From contig NZ_VHQI01000002.1 in the NCBI RefSeq assembly GCF_006517625.1, positions 62,001-126,000 on the forward strand: 64,000 bases of DNA, in the 5' to 3' direction. Shown here one piece after another: positions 54,206-63,687 of the stretch. Position numbers and translations under genes: made by a program. How positions within the stretch are numbered: position 1 is the stretch's first letter; each line of letters starts with the position of its first letter. The notes under the pieces were generated by a model. That model searched no databases. It worked only from the letters and a program-made list of their open reading frames with translations, and had not been told where the DNA came from. The stretch is from Mixta tenebrionis. Lineage in GTDB: Bacteria > Pseudomonadota > Gammaproteobacteria > Enterobacterales > Enterobacteriaceae.

Positions 54206-55084
54206 TCAGGACTGTAGCGCCATACCGGCCAGCTTGCGCCAGTAGCCGTTGCAGTCGTTGCGCTGGGCTACCATTAACGGCGCCTGGCCCTGCTCGTTGG
54301 CGCGGAAGCGGTTAATCATCTCCAGCGTGCCTTTGTCTTGCGGCGACAGCCGCACCACATCCACCAGGCCATGCATGCCGATCAGATCGTTGCCCAGGTT
54401 ATAGCAGTAGCCGCTCATGGTCTGAATGCCGTTCAGCACAAAAACCTGCTGATCTTCCTGCGACAGCACGCGGCGGCCCTGCGGATATTTAATGCAGCAG
54501 GTTTCGCAGTCATCTTTGGGTTTGTCTTCGGAACGGGCGGTAAAGCAGCGCGCCGACAGCGCCAGCGGCAGATGGCCATAGGCCAGCACTTCAACTTCGA
54601 ACTTACCGTGAATACCCAGCTCATGGCACTGCTGCTGAATATTTATCAGCCAGTCGCGCGACAGCTCCACCGGCATACACCAGCGCGTCATGCCCAGCCG
54701 CAGCAGCATACGCAGCGTCATGGCGTTATAACAGTTCAGCGCATGGCCGACGACGAAGGGCAGCTTTTGCTCCGCCGCCATATTGACCGTACCGAAATCG
54801 TTAGCTTCGATCAGGAAATCGCCGTTATCCACATAACGCTTAATCTCCTGCAGTTCAGAAGTGGACTGCACCAGCGCCAGGGTGCTGAACACCACCTGTT
54901 TTCCGCTTGCCGCCAGCTGGCGGGCAAACTCCATCCACTGCGGGAAGCGCGTAGCGCGACGTTTGCTGCAAACCGATTCGCCCAGATAAACAATATCCGC
55001 GCTGCTTGCCGCGGCGGCCTGATAAAAATCAGCCAGCTCTTCCGTTGGCCAGTACCACAGCACCGGCCCTAAAGAATATTTCAT
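54206..55084 (-). CDS. ubiV: O2-independent ubiquinone hydroxylation protein UbiV
   Basis: With UbiU hydroxylates the ubiquinone ring without oxygen, using prephenate. The 292 residues equal the E. coli length (U32 family). The [4Fe-4S] cysteines are Cys39 (GESVCSKRR) and the cluster CFTARSEDKPKDDCETCC. It starts 10 bp after ubiU with SD AAGGAAAGG; an upstream in-frame start would overlap ubiU. Confidence 0.96.
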   Translation of the reverse strand: MKYSLGPVLWYWPTEELADFYQAAAASSADIVYLGESVCSKRRATRFPQWMEFARQLAASGKQVVFSTLALVQSTSELQEIKRYVDNGDFLIEANDFGTVNMAAEQKLPFVVGHALNCYNAMTLRMLLRLGMTRWCMPVELSRDWLINIQQQCHELGIHGKFEVEVLAYGHLPLALSARCFTARSEDKPKDDCETCCIKYPQGRRVLSQEDQQVFVLNGIQTMSGYCYNLGNDLIGMHGLVDVVRLSPQDKGTLEMINRFRANEQGQAPLMVAQRNDCNGYWRKLAGMALQS

Positions 55085-55094
55085 CACCTTTCCT

Positions 55095-56090
55095 TTATTG
55101 CCATTTACGGTGGTAAGCGCCCAGCGTGGTCTGGGTGCCTTCCGACAGCGAGCCCAGCTCCGCCATCCAGCTCTCCTGAACGGCAAAGGCCTCCGGGTCT
55201 GCTTTACAGCGATCGATCGCCTGGCGCCAGATGCGCGCCACCTGGGAAACATAGGCGGGGCTGCGCTGGCGTCCCTCGATCTTCACCGAGGCGATATTGG
55301 CGGCTAACAGCTCAGGCAACAGCTCAAGGGTATTCAGGCTGGTTGGCTCCTCCAGCACGTGGTAACGCTGGCCGTCGACCTGATAGCGCCCCTTACATAA
55401 GGTGGGATAGCCCGCATTTTCATTGGGCTCGTAGCGATCGATCAGCACCTCGTTCAGGCGCGATTCCAGCCCGGCGGGCGTTTGCTGCCAGCGTACATAG
55501 CGCGCAGGCGAACAGGCGCCGACCGTATTCGGCGATTCGCCGGTCATCCAGGAAGAGAGATAGCAGCGGCCTTCCGCCATAATGCACAGGCTGCCGAAGG
55601 CGAAAACCTCCAGCGGCACCGGCGTATTACGCGCCAGCTGACGCACCTGATGCATAGAGAGCACGCGCGGCAGCACCACGCGCGCCACGTCAAAGTGCTG
55701 ATGGTAGAAGCGAATCGCTTCCAGATTGGTGGCCGATGCCTGCACCGACACGTGTCGCTCGATATGGGGATAGCGGCTGGCGGCATATTCCAGCATCGCC
55801 AGATCGGCGATAATCAGCGCGTCAGCGCCGTTATCCACCGCCATATCAATAGCGTTCTGCCAACGGATAAAGCCATTGGGATGCGCGAAAGTATTAATGG
55901 CGACATGGAGTTTACGCTGATGCTGATGCACCACGCGCGCCGCCTCTTTCAGACGCTTATCGGTAAAGTTAAGGCCGGCGAAATGACGTGCGTTCGTGTC
56001 ATCCTTCAGACCGATGTAAACTGCATCTGCTCCGTTTTCGATAGCTGCCTTCAGCGCGGGCAAATTGCCCGCCGGGCAAAGGAGTTCCAT
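55095..56090 (-). CDS. ubiU: O2-independent ubiquinone hydroxylation protein UbiU
   Basis: U32-family Fe-S partner of UbiV. The 331 residues equal the E. coli length; cluster cysteines lie in LCIMAEGRCYLSS, GACSPAR and TLCKGRY. The ATG at 56090 gives the family start MELLCPAGNLPALK with SD AGGAT. Divergent from ubiT. Confidence 0.96.
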   Translation of the reverse strand: MELLCPAGNLPALKAAIENGADAVYIGLKDDTNARHFAGLNFTDKRLKEAARVVHQHQRKLHVAINTFAHPNGFIRWQNAIDMAVDNGADALIIADLAMLEYAASRYPHIERHVSVQASATNLEAIRFYHQHFDVARVVLPRVLSMHQVRQLARNTPVPLEVFAFGSLCIMAEGRCYLSSWMTGESPNTVGACSPARYVRWQQTPAGLESRLNEVLIDRYEPNENAGYPTLCKGRYQVDGQRYHVLEEPTSLNTLELLPELLAANIASVKIEGRQRSPAYVSQVARIWRQAIDRCKADPEAFAVQESWMAELGSLSEGTQTTLGAYHRKWQ

Positions 56091-56149
56091 GACATATCCT
56101 GTAAGCAATAAAATACTTGCGCCGAGTGTAGTCAACCCTGGCACGGGAA

Positions 56150-56245
56150 ATTTTGATTTAAGGCAGCGAATGACGTATTGATTGAATAAGTGTGACAAAA
56201 TTGTTCATTTTGCAGCGTGATTTATTGATCCAGTCGCTCAGGAGA
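56150..56245. promoter_or_regulatory. Divergent ubiUV/ubiT control region with FNR-like half sites
   Basis: The 214 bp between ubiU and ubiT hold several TTGAT half sites, such as TTGATTTAAGGCAG (near 56154) and TTGATTGAATAAG (near 56179). In E. coli ubiUV and ubiT respond to FNR. No site matches both arms of TTGAT-N4-ATCAA well. Confidence 0.35.
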
Positions 56246-56304
56246 AAACGGCGCTGTGGCAAAATAGCGCGTAATAGCGCTTATTTGGTCTGAGGAGTAA
56301 AACT

Positions 56305-56829
56305 GTGTTAAAGATGCTTCGCGCTCGGTGTGTTAATCAGGGGCCCGCGCTGCTGCGGCTGCCGGTGCAGTTTACGCCGTTTGTACTGAAAAAAGCGTTG
56401 CTGCAACAGCTATTAAATTCGCAGTTTCGCCATGCGCTGGCGGAAGGTGAGTTAGACTTTCTGCAGGGACGCTGGCTGGGCATTGATATCCACGATATCG
56501 CACTGCGCTGGACCGTCACGCTGGAAAACGATCGTCTGGAAATCAGTAATCGTGACGAGGCCGACGTCTGGTTCCGCGGCACCGCCAACGATCTGCTGCT
56601 GGTCGCCGCACGTAAAACCGACCCGGATACGCTTTTCTTCCAGCGCCGCCTGGTAATTGAGGGCGACACCGAACTGGGGCTGGAAGTGAAAAATCTAATG
56701 GATGCGATCGAGCTGGAGCATATGCCAGCACCGCTACGCATTGGGTTAATGCAGCTGGCTGATTTCGTTGAGGCCGGCCTGAACGAGGACGCGAAATCTT
56801 CGGGAGATCGCGCAGGTGCTTCATGTTAA
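56305..56829 (+). CDS. ubiT: Ubiquinone accessory factor UbiT
   Basis: SCP2-domain lipid-binding protein for anaerobic ubiquinone synthesis, working with UbiUV. It has 174 residues with the conserved block KTDPDTLFFQRRLVIEGDTE. The start is GTG with SD GAGGAG. Overlaps yhbS by 7 bases. Confidence 0.95.
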   Translation: MLKMLRARCVNQGPALLRLPVQFTPFVLKKALLQQLLNSQFRHALAEGELDFLQGRWLGIDIHDIALRWTVTLENDRLEISNRDEADVWFRGTANDLLLVAARKTDPDTLFFQRRLVIEGDTELGLEVKNLMDAIELEHMPAPLRIGLMQLADFVEAGLNEDAKSSGDRAGASC

Positions 56830-57332
56830 TTCGTACAGAGATAGGGGTGGATGCGGCCGGCATCGATAGCCTGCTGCGCCGCTGCTTTACCACCGGCGCC
56901 GAAGCGGAGCTGGTGCAACGGCTACGTGAAGATGGGCTGCTGACGCTGGGCGTGGTTGCGACTGACGACGAAGGGCAGGTGCTTGGCTATGCGGCATTCA
57001 GTCCGGTTACCGTACAGGATGAAGATCGTAACTGGGTGGGCCTGGCGCCGCTGGCGGTTGATGAGCGCGTGCGCGGCCAGGGCATCGGCCAGCAGCTGGT
57101 TTATGAAGGGCTCGATACGCTGAATGAATTCGGCTATGCGGCGGTAGTGGTGTTGGGCGATCCCGCCTGGTACGGGCGCTGCGGCTTTGAGCCGGCGGCC
57201 CGCTATCAGCTGCGCTGCGCGTGGCCCGGCACGGAGGCCGCTTTCCAGGTTTACCGGCTGGCGGACGACGCGTTTGTTGATGTGAGCGGAGAAGTCGCCT
57301 ATCCGGCGCACTTTAACCGCTTCGCTCGCTGA
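56823..57332 (+). CDS. yhbS: GNAT-family N-acetyltransferase
   Basis: 169 residues with the acetyl-CoA loop [12 protein letters not shown] and [10 protein letters not shown]. The substrate is not established from sequence. Its 3' end overlaps the convergent yhbQ by 20 bases. Confidence 0.93.
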   Translation: MLIRTEIGVDAAGIDSLLRRCFTTGAEAELVQRLREDGLLTLGVVATDDEGQVLGYAAFSPVTVQDEDRNWVGLAPLAVDERVRGQGIGQQLVYEGLDTLNEFGYAAVVVLGDPAWYGRCGFEPAARYQLRCAWPGTEAAFQVYRLADDAFVDVSGEVAYPAHFNRFAR

Positions 57333-57621
57333 GCCAGCAGGCCAGCGAAACGGGCTGGCTGGCGACCAGCCTGAGCTTCTCCCGCCGCGGCAGCTGCTTT
57401 ACCTGATACTCCAGGCGGGAAGCCATCGCCCGGTCGCCCGCCTCGCAGACAAAAAGCAGCTCCAGCGGCCCTTTACCCCGCAGCGCTTTTGCGCCGGCGC
57501 CCTGCTGATGCTGCAAAAAGCGGCGCGGCACGTTATTGCTGATGCCGGTATAGAGCCAGCCGGCTGCGGTGCGGATAATATAGAGCTGCCAGGGCGCAGC
57601 GACGATCTCACTCATGCTCAT
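57313..57621 (-). CDS. yhbQ: GIY-YIG domain protein
   Basis: 102 residues of the UPF0213 single-domain GIY-YIG group. The two motif strands are [16 protein letters not shown] and the Arg/Glu pair lies in [10 protein letters not shown] and LEYQVKQL. Such proteins are predicted nucleases. It starts MSMSEI, 72 bp from the divergent yhbP. Confidence 0.92.
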   Translation of the reverse strand: MSMSEIVAAPWQLYIIRTAAGWLYTGISNNVPRRFLQHQQGAGAKALRGKGPLELLFVCEAGDRAMASRLEYQVKQLPRREKLRLVASQPVSLACWLSERSG

Positions 57622-57692
57622 CCTCTTCGTTTCAGAAGTGGCATTGTAGCCGTCTCGCCTGCGTCCGTCATGATCGGCCGGCTGAATTAACC

Positions 57693-58136
57693 ATGGAGCG
57701 CAGTTTGTCTGACGTTAGCGCCATTACGCGCTTTTTAAACCAGCAGCATGTGCTGTCGCTCTGCTGCCGCGATGCGGAAATGCTCTGGTGCGCCAACTGT
57801 TTTTACGTATTCGACGAAGCGCGTATGGCGTTCTGGATCATGACCGAAGAGAAAACGCGTCACGGCGCGCTGATGGCGCAGCAGCCGCAGGTAGCGGGCA
57901 CGATTAACGGCCAGCCGAAAACGGTCATGCTGATTAAAGGCGTGCAGTATTGCGGCACGGCGCGGCGGCTGAGCGGCGAGTCGGAGCGGATCGCGCGTGC
58001 GGCCTACTGCCGGCGCTTCCCGATAGCGCGCGCGGTTGCGGCGCCGTTATGGGAAATCAGGCTGGATGAGATAAAAATGACCGACAACGCGCTCGGCTTC
58101 GGCAACAAGCAGCACTGGCGGCGTGCGGCGGGCTAA
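57693..58136 (+). CDS. yhbP: UPF0306 family protein
   Basis: 147 residues with a predicted flavin-reductase-like split-barrel fold, similar to E. coli YhbP. Blocks [14 protein letters not shown] and [20 protein letters not shown] are typical. Function unknown. It converges on yhbO. Confidence 0.9.
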   Translation: MERSLSDVSAITRFLNQQHVLSLCCRDAEMLWCANCFYVFDEARMAFWIMTEEKTRHGALMAQQPQVAGTINGQPKTVMLIKGVQYCGTARRLSGESERIARAAYCRRFPIARAVAAPLWEIRLDEIKMTDNALGFGNKQHWRRAAG

Positions 58137-58186
58137 CTTGTGGAGAAGCGCCGTGCGGCGGCAGCGCAGCACGGCGGCAGGTGCGG

Positions 58187-58708
58187 TTAGCTCATATTCA
58201 GAATGCGCAGCGACTCCTGGTTAAACGCGGGCAGATCTTCCGGCGTGCGGCTGGTTACCAGCTTATCGTTATCCACCACCACTTCCTTATCGTAGAAATC
58301 CGCACCGGCATTTTTCAGATCGATGGCGATCGCTTTCACGCAGGTCATCTTACGTCCACGTACGCCGTTGGCGCTAATCAGCAGCTGCGGGCCGTGGCAG
58401 ATGGCGAAGATCGGTTTGCCGCTGGCGACAAATTCCTTAGTGAAATTGATAAAACGATCGTCGCCGCGCAGGCTGTCTGGCGAATGGCCGCCGGGCAGCA
58501 GCAGCGCATCAAATTCCGCCGGGCTGACGTGATCAATAGCTTTATCGATTTTTACCTGAGCTTTTCCCTGCTTGCCTGTTACCGTTTTACCGGCTTCCAT
58601 TTCGATGGTCACAACTTCATGGCCCGCTTTGGTATAGGCTTCGGCAGGGGAGGTAAATTCAGAGTCTTCAAATTCATCGGTAATCAGTACCGCTATTTTC
58701 TTGCTCAT
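58187..58708 (-). CDS. yhbO: DJ-1/PfpI family protein, deglycase YhbO
   Basis: Stress protein reported in E. coli to repair glycated proteins and nucleotides. It has 173 residues; the nucleophile elbow is Cys104 in AICHGPQLL. GC-rich arms at 58150-58178 may form a shared 3' hairpin with yhbP. Divergent from yraR. Confidence 0.95.
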   Translation of the reverse strand: MSKKIAVLITDEFEDSEFTSPAEAYTKAGHEVVTIEMEAGKTVTGKQGKAQVKIDKAIDHVSPAEFDALLLPGGHSPDSLRGDDRFINFTKEFVASGKPIFAICHGPQLLISANGVRGRKMTCVKAIAIDLKNAGADFYDKEVVVDNDKLVTSRTPEDLPAFNQESLRILNMS

Positions 58709-58861
58709 CTTTTCCTCCTTTCTGGGTTGAATTACCGGTTAAGTCTGGTTGAGGATGCCGAAAAATCAAATTCTTCGCGGCGACATCTCTGCTAATCTCA
58801 GCGTTATATCTCACCCGCGGCAGGCCGGCGCGGGTCCGGCAATCCTGATAAGGAGGGAAAA

Positions 58862-59509
58862 ATGAGTCGGATACTGTTAACCGGCGCCAGCGGGCTGGTA
58901 GGCAGCCATCTGCTGCGTCTGCTGGCGGCGGAGCCGCGCGTCAGCGAAATTATTGCGCCCACGCGCCGCCCGCTGCCGGCGATGCAAAAGCTGATCAACC
59001 CGGTTGAGGAGGATCTTACCGATGTGCTGCGTCCGTTGCGGCTGCCGGTGGATATTGTCTTTTGCTGTCTCGGCACCACGCGTAAGCAGGCGGGCAGCAA
59101 GGCGGCCTTTGTGCATGTTGATTACACGCTGGTGGTAGACAGCGCCATTGCCGGACAGCGGCTGGGCGCAAAACATATGCTGGCGGTCAGCTCGCACGGC
59201 GCTAATGCGCGCTCGCTCTTTTTTTACCAGCGGGTAAAAGGCGAAATGGAACAGGCGCTGCGGCGGCAAAACTGGCCGCGTCTGACGCTGATTCGCCCCT
59301 CGCTGCTGTTAGGCGATCGTCAGCAGCCGCGACCGGGCGAAGCTTTTCTTGCGCCGTTATTTAAGCTGCTGCCGGGAAACTGGCGAGCGGTAGCGGCGAA
59401 AGAGGTTGCCGCCGCGCTGATGCATGAGGCGTTTTCTCCCGGCCGGCGCGAGCTGAACATCATTGAGTCGGCGGCGATTCCGCGCTATGGCGCACAGGCG
59501 GCAGGCTAA
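58862..59509 (+). CDS. yraR: Putative NAD(P)-binding protein
   Basis: 215 residues, atypical short-chain dehydrogenase fold. The Rossmann motif is LLTGASGLVGSHLL at the N-terminus, with FCCLGTTRKQAGSK and FYQRVKGEME (catalytic Tyr-x3-Lys-like). Function unknown. SD AAGGAGG 7 bp upstream; it converges on nrdG. Confidence 0.92.
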   Translation: MSRILLTGASGLVGSHLLRLLAAEPRVSEIIAPTRRPLPAMQKLINPVEEDLTDVLRPLRLPVDIVFCCLGTTRKQAGSKAAFVHVDYTLVVDSAIAGQRLGAKHMLAVSSHGANARSLFFYQRVKGEMEQALRRQNWPRLTLIRPSLLLGDRQQPRPGEAFLAPLFKLLPGNWRAVAAKEVAAALMHEAFSPGRRELNIIESAAIPRYGAQAAG

Positions 59510-59581
59510 AAGCCTGCCCGCGCTGTGTATTGCTGATGTGGGGCGACGCAGCGCCCCCTGGATGGTTACCGGAGTGGGCGG

Positions 59582-60055
59582 TTACTCCGCTTTACGCAGA
59601 TAGTGGATAACCTGGTTACTGCTGCCGCGCCAGACCAGCCTGGCATCTTTAAGCGCCTGAATAAATTTGCCGTCCACCAGCACGTCCAGCTCCGCGACCA
59701 CCTTACGCTGCGCTGCGCTTAGCTCCGCCAGCGTATAGCCGGTCCACAGCCAGATATCCTTACCGGGACAGGCGCGGCGCACGCGGCGCACCAGGCGCAG
59801 CACGTCCGGCACGTTGGCCGGATGCAGCGGATCGCCGCCGGAAAGCGACAGCCCCTGGCGCGGAATGCGGCGATCGTTCAGATCGTTAATCAACTGCTCT
59901 TCTATCTCGATGGTAAAAGGCACGCCGGAATTGAGTCGCCAGGTGCGCTGGTTATAGCAACCGGGACATTCATGTTCGCAGCCCGCCACAAACAGCGTAC
60001 AGCGGGTGCCGGGGCCGTTTACCACATCGACCGGATAGTACTGGTGGATATTCAC
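59582..60055 (-). CDS. nrdG: Anaerobic ribonucleotide reductase activating protein
   Basis: Radical-SAM activase that puts the glycyl radical on NrdD. The 157 residues carry the CxxxCxxC motif at Cys26, Cys30 and Cys33 (CEHECPGC). The start is GTG at 60055, overlapping the nrdD stop in GTGA, so it is translationally coupled. Confidence 0.96.
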   Translation of the reverse strand: MNIHQYYPVDVVNGPGTRCTLFVAGCEHECPGCYNQRTWRLNSGVPFTIEIEEQLINDLNDRRIPRQGLSLSGGDPLHPANVPDVLRLVRRVRRACPGKDIWLWTGYTLAELSAAQRKVVAELDVLVDGKFIQALKDARLVWRGSSNQVIHYLRKAE

Positions 60056-62172
60056 AGATGCTTAACCCGCCGCTTCACTTCTTCCTGCTTCCCGGCGTTG
60101 AACGGGCGCGCGTCCGGACTGCCCAGGTAGCCGCAGACGCGGCGCGTCACTGAAACCCTGGCCGGATCGTGGTTGCCGCAGGCCGGGCAGGTAAAGCCTT
60201 TGCTGGTGCAGTCAAACTCGCCGGTAAAGCCGCAGTCGTAGCACTCATCAATCGGCGTATTGGTGCCGTAATAGGGCACGCGGTCGTAGCTGTAATCCCA
60301 GACATCTTCCAGCGCCTTCAGGTTGTGCTGTAAGTTAGGATACTCGCCGTAACAGATAAAGCCGCCGTTGGCGATAGCTGGATAGACCGCTTCGAAATCA
60401 AGCTTATCGTAAGGATTAACCTTCTTCTCCACGTCGAGGTGGAAGCTGTTGGTGTAATAACCTTTGTCGGTTACGCCTTTCACCTGGCCGAATTCGGCGG
60501 CGTCCAGGCGGCAGAAGCGATCGCAAAGATTTTCGCTCGGCGTGCTGTAGAGGCTGAAGCCGTAGCCGGTTTCCTCTTTCCATTCGTCCACGGCGGCGCG
60601 CAGGCGGGATACGATCGCTATCGCTTTGGCGCGCAGCGCTTCATCATCATACACATGAGTCTCGCCGCCGCTCAGGGCGTTGATAGTTTCATGCAGGCCG
60701 ATATAGCCGAGAGAGATCGAGGCGCGCCCGTGCTTGAAGATTTCCGCCACGTTATCGTCCGCGTTAAGCCGCACGCCGCAGGCGCCTTCCATGTAGAGAA
60801 TCGGCGCCACGCGCGCTTTGGTATGCTCAAGGCGGGCGATGCGCGTCATCAGCGCTTTTTTGGCGATAGCCAAACGCTCATCCAGCAGCTGCCAGAAGCG
60901 GGTTTCATCGCCTCTTGCCTCCAGCGCGATGCGCGGCAGGTTAAGGCTGATTACGCCGAGGTTATTGCGGCCATCGTGCACCTGCTCGCCGTTCTCTTCC
61001 CAGACGCCGAGGAAGCTGCGGCAGCCCATCGGCGTTTTAAAAGAGCCGGTAACGCTAACCACGCGGTCATAGTTGAGGATATCGGGATACATCCGCTTGC
61101 TGGCGCACTCCAGAGCCAGCTGCTTAATATCGTAATTGACGTCGCCGGGACGGCGGTTCAGCCCTTCGCGGATAGCGAACACCAGTTTAGGGAACACGGC
61201 GGTTTTACGGTTTTTCCCCAGCCCGGCGATGCGGTTGCGCAGGATCGACTGCTGGATCAGGCGAGCCGCCCAGCTGGTGCCGAGGCCGAAGCCGAAGGTA
61301 ACGAACGGCGTCTGGCCGTTAGCGGTATGCAGCGTGTTGACCTCATACTCCAGCGACTGGAAGGCGTCGAAACACTCTTTCTCGGTACGTTCGCGCGCGT
61401 AGCGTTCATCTTCGGCAATCTGCCATTCACGCGCTACCGCCAGATGTTTGCGATAGCTGGCCTCGACAAAAGGCGCGAGGATTTCGTCAATGCGGTTGAT
61501 GGTGGTGCCGCCATAAATATGGCTGGCAACCTGGGCGATAATCTGCGCCGTTACGGCGGTCGCGGTGGCGATCGATTTCGGCGGCTCAATCTCGGCGTTG
61601 CCCATTTTAAAGCCGTTGGTCAGCATGCCTTTCAGATCGATCAGCATGCAGTTAAACATCGGGAAGAAGGGGGCGTAATCGAGATCGTGGTAATGGATCT
61701 CCCCGCGCTGGTGGGCGCGCACCACATCGCGCGGCAGCATATGCTGTTGCGCATAGTGTTTAGCGACGATGCCCGCCAGCAAGTCGCGTTGGGTGGGGAT
61801 GACCTTGCTGTCTTTGTTGGCGTTCTCATGCAGCAGCGCCGGATCGCTTTGCTCGACCAGACCGCGAATCGCCTTGCTCAGCTTGCCGCGCTGTTCACGC
61901 GCCAGATCGCGATCGTGCCGGTATTCAATATACTGACGCGCCAGCTGCGGATAGCGGCCCGCCATCAGCAGATCTTCCACCGCCTGTTGGATCTCATGGA
62001 TATCAACCCGATCGCGACTGCACATCTTTTCGCTAACCTGCTGTGCGATGTCGGCACAGTAGGCGTCATCTTCAATCCGGGCGGCGCGGGCCGCAGCGCG
62101 AATCGCCTCGGCGATACGCTGTTGATCAAAGGCTACCTGACAGCCGTCTCGTTTTATTACCGTCGTTGTCAC
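60052..62172 (-). CDS. nrdD: Anaerobic ribonucleoside-triphosphate reductase
   Basis: Reduces NTPs to dNTPs without oxygen. From the GTG at 62172 the protein has 706 residues and begins MTTTVIKRDG, aligned with E. coli MTPHVMKRDG. SD AAGGAGA lies 9 bp upstream; a TTG seven codons earlier lies upstream of the SD. An N-terminal ATP-cone precedes the barrel; the radical Gly681 is in RRVCGYLGSP and the zinc site in CYDCGFTGEFDC...CPACG. In E. coli the nrdDG pair lies elsewhere. Confidence 0.97.
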   Translation of the reverse strand: MTTTVIKRDGCQVAFDQQRIAEAIRAAARAARIEDDAYCADIAQQVSEKMCSRDRVDIHEIQQAVEDLLMAGRYPQLARQYIEYRHDRDLAREQRGKLSKAIRGLVEQSDPALLHENANKDSKVIPTQRDLLAGIVAKHYAQQHMLPRDVVRAHQRGEIHYHDLDYAPFFPMFNCMLIDLKGMLTNGFKMGNAEIEPPKSIATATAVTAQIIAQVASHIYGGTTINRIDEILAPFVEASYRKHLAVAREWQIAEDERYARERTEKECFDAFQSLEYEVNTLHTANGQTPFVTFGFGLGTSWAARLIQQSILRNRIAGLGKNRKTAVFPKLVFAIREGLNRRPGDVNYDIKQLALECASKRMYPDILNYDRVVSVTGSFKTPMGCRSFLGVWEENGEQVHDGRNNLGVISLNLPRIALEARGDETRFWQLLDERLAIAKKALMTRIARLEHTKARVAPILYMEGACGVRLNADDNVAEIFKHGRASISLGYIGLHETINALSGGETHVYDDEALRAKAIAIVSRLRAAVDEWKEETGYGFSLYSTPSENLCDRFCRLDAAEFGQVKGVTDKGYYTNSFHLDVEKKVNPYDKLDFEAVYPAIANGGFICYGEYPNLQHNLKALEDVWDYSYDRVPYYGTNTPIDECYDCGFTGEFDCTSKGFTCPACGNHDPARVSVTRRVCGYLGSPDARPFNAGKQEEVKRRVKHL

Positions 62173-62193
62173 CACCGATCTCCTTCGACGCAA

Positions 62194-62242
62194 TTACTAT
62201 ATGTTGGATAGGTGGTGAATAGTAAACGCTATATATGGTGTT
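62194..62242. promoter_or_regulatory. Paired NrdR-box-like sites upstream of nrdD
   Basis: CTATATGTTGG (from 62197) and GCTATATATGGTGT (from 62228) resemble the NrdR box ACACTATATATAGTGT. The CTATAT cores are 32 bp apart, the usual three-turn spacing of tandem NrdR boxes. Repression by NrdR is inferred. Confidence 0.72.
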
Positions 62243-62387
62243 TTCGCCTTATTTAACCGTGCTTTTTTTGACGCAGGACAAAGATCGCCGATGGCGGTTG
62301 AAAACTTAAACGGTAATCACAGAAAAGGATTACCCTCGCCGCTTTTGATTAAAAAATAAACGGCGACGCGGGTTGCCGGAGAGAAAT

Positions 62388-63509
62388 TCAGCGGGCGCTG
62401 GCGGCTGGCGCGCTGAGCAGATCGAGCGTCATCAACAGCCCGTAGCGCGCCAGCAACGGATCCTCCGGCAGCGCCAGCAGGATATCGGCGAGGGCCGCCA
62501 GCGGATGCGTGGCGCAGGCCAGTACCACCAGCGGAACATTACGGCTGCGGGCCAGCAGCGCCGCGTTGCGTAAGCTGGCATCCGATTCGCTCAGAGAGAT
62601 AATCAACAGCGCCTGATCTGCGCTAAGCATCGCGGCGTTAATGCCGATTAAATGGGCTTCCTGACTGAGCGTGCTGGTAACGCCCTGCGCCATCAGCTGC
62701 TGCTGCACCTGAAGGCCATATATCGTCTCGCTGCCGCCAGCGGTGAAAATAGTGACGTTGCGCGCCTGACGCAGCAGCTGAGCCGCTTCGGCATAGTTTG
62801 AAGGGGGAGTTTGCTGCAGCTGCTGTTGCAGAACCTGCTGAACCTCCGCCAGCCGCCGTTCGCCGGCGGAAAGCGGCGCGGCGCCGGGCGCCATATAGCG
62901 CGAATGGCTGGCGGAAGCCTGCGCCAGCTTCATGCGCAGCTCGCGTATATCTTCGCAGCCGACTGATTTAGCGAAGCGGGTAATGGTGGCCGGGCTGACG
63001 CCGGCGTGGCTGGCCAGCTGGTCGATGGTCGCCGAGGCGGCAAAGCTGACGTTTGCCAGCACCGCGCGCGCCACGCGCGCTTCCTGCTGGCTCAGCTCAT
63101 TGAGCCGCTTACCGATTTGAAACAGGATATCGTCAAAATCTTCGCGTCCGATAGAGCGGGCGAAGCGCTTCACGGTATCGGCGCTGACGCCCGCGCTGGC
63201 CGCCAGCTTCTCCAGCGAAGCGGTGCCGGCGTAATCAACGTCGCCGGCGATGGCCGGCTGTACCCGATGCGTCTCCGGGCTGTGGTGCTGAAGTGCGCGC
63301 AGCTGCTGCACAAAATCGTCTATATCGCGACAACCTACGGAACGGGCAAAGGCGGAGAGGGTATCGGCGCTGACGCCCGCCTGCTGCGCCAGCTGTTCGA
63401 GCGTAGCGCTGCAGGAAAATTGCAGGTTCTCCAGCACGAAGCGCGCCACGCGTGATTGTTGCTGAGGCAGCCCTTGCAGGCTGTTCTCCAGTTGCCACAC
63501 CAGATCCAT
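62388..63509 (-). CDS. MurR/RpiR-family regulator with three tandem HTH units
   Basis: 373 residues, about 90 longer than usual RpiR proteins. Three HTH_6-type units repeat at 62-63 residue spacing: ATLEQLAQQAGVSADTLSAF (35-54), ASLEKLAASAGVSADTVKRF (97-116) and ATIDQLASHAGVSPATITRF (160-179). Units 1 and 3 keep the upstream helix QQxxRVARxVL; unit 2 lacks it. A C-terminal SIS domain (about 235-350, TAGGSETIYG, IISLSESD) would bind a sugar phosphate. It is divergent from a PTS IIB gene, its probable target. SD AGGAG is 11 bases upstream. Confidence 0.85.
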   Translation of the reverse strand: MDLVWQLENSLQGLPQQQSRVARFVLENLQFSCSATLEQLAQQAGVSADTLSAFARSVGCRDIDDFVQQLRALQHHSPETHRVQPAIAGDVDYAGTASLEKLAASAGVSADTVKRFARSIGREDFDDILFQIGKRLNELSQQEARVARAVLANVSFAASATIDQLASHAGVSPATITRFAKSVGCEDIRELRMKLAQASASHSRYMAPGAAPLSAGERRLAEVQQVLQQQLQQTPPSNYAEAAQLLRQARNVTIFTAGGSETIYGLQVQQQLMAQGVTSTLSQEAHLIGINAAMLSADQALLIISLSESDASLRNAALLARSRNVPLVVLACATHPLAALADILLALPEDPLLARYGLLMTLDLLSAPAASAR

Positions 63510-63561
63510 AGGGGAAGAAACTCCTGTTGTGCTGTATTAACGATCTTAGCAGCATAGCGTT

Positions 63562-63578
63562 ATGAAAATTATTTTCAT
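63562..63578. promoter_or_regulatory. Operator palindrome 1 (RpiR-type)
   Basis: Perfect palindrome ATGAAAAT-T-ATTTTCAT, 53 bp upstream of the rpiR-like start. TAAGAATTTTT follows it. The same unit recurs at 63688. Confidence 0.72.
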
Positions 63579-63687
63579 TAAGAATTTTTCATCAGCTATA
63601 CCTGGTATGTTATCTCTTTGATTTTACTGTAATTTAATTTTATGAATAAGAACGACTGGCAGGATAAACGCTACCTCGATCACAGCT

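Noticed and set aside
60439-62211. 590-codon open frame on the plus strand
   Set aside because: Mirror frame of nrdD, a well-conserved enzyme with high GC third positions; no independent homology.
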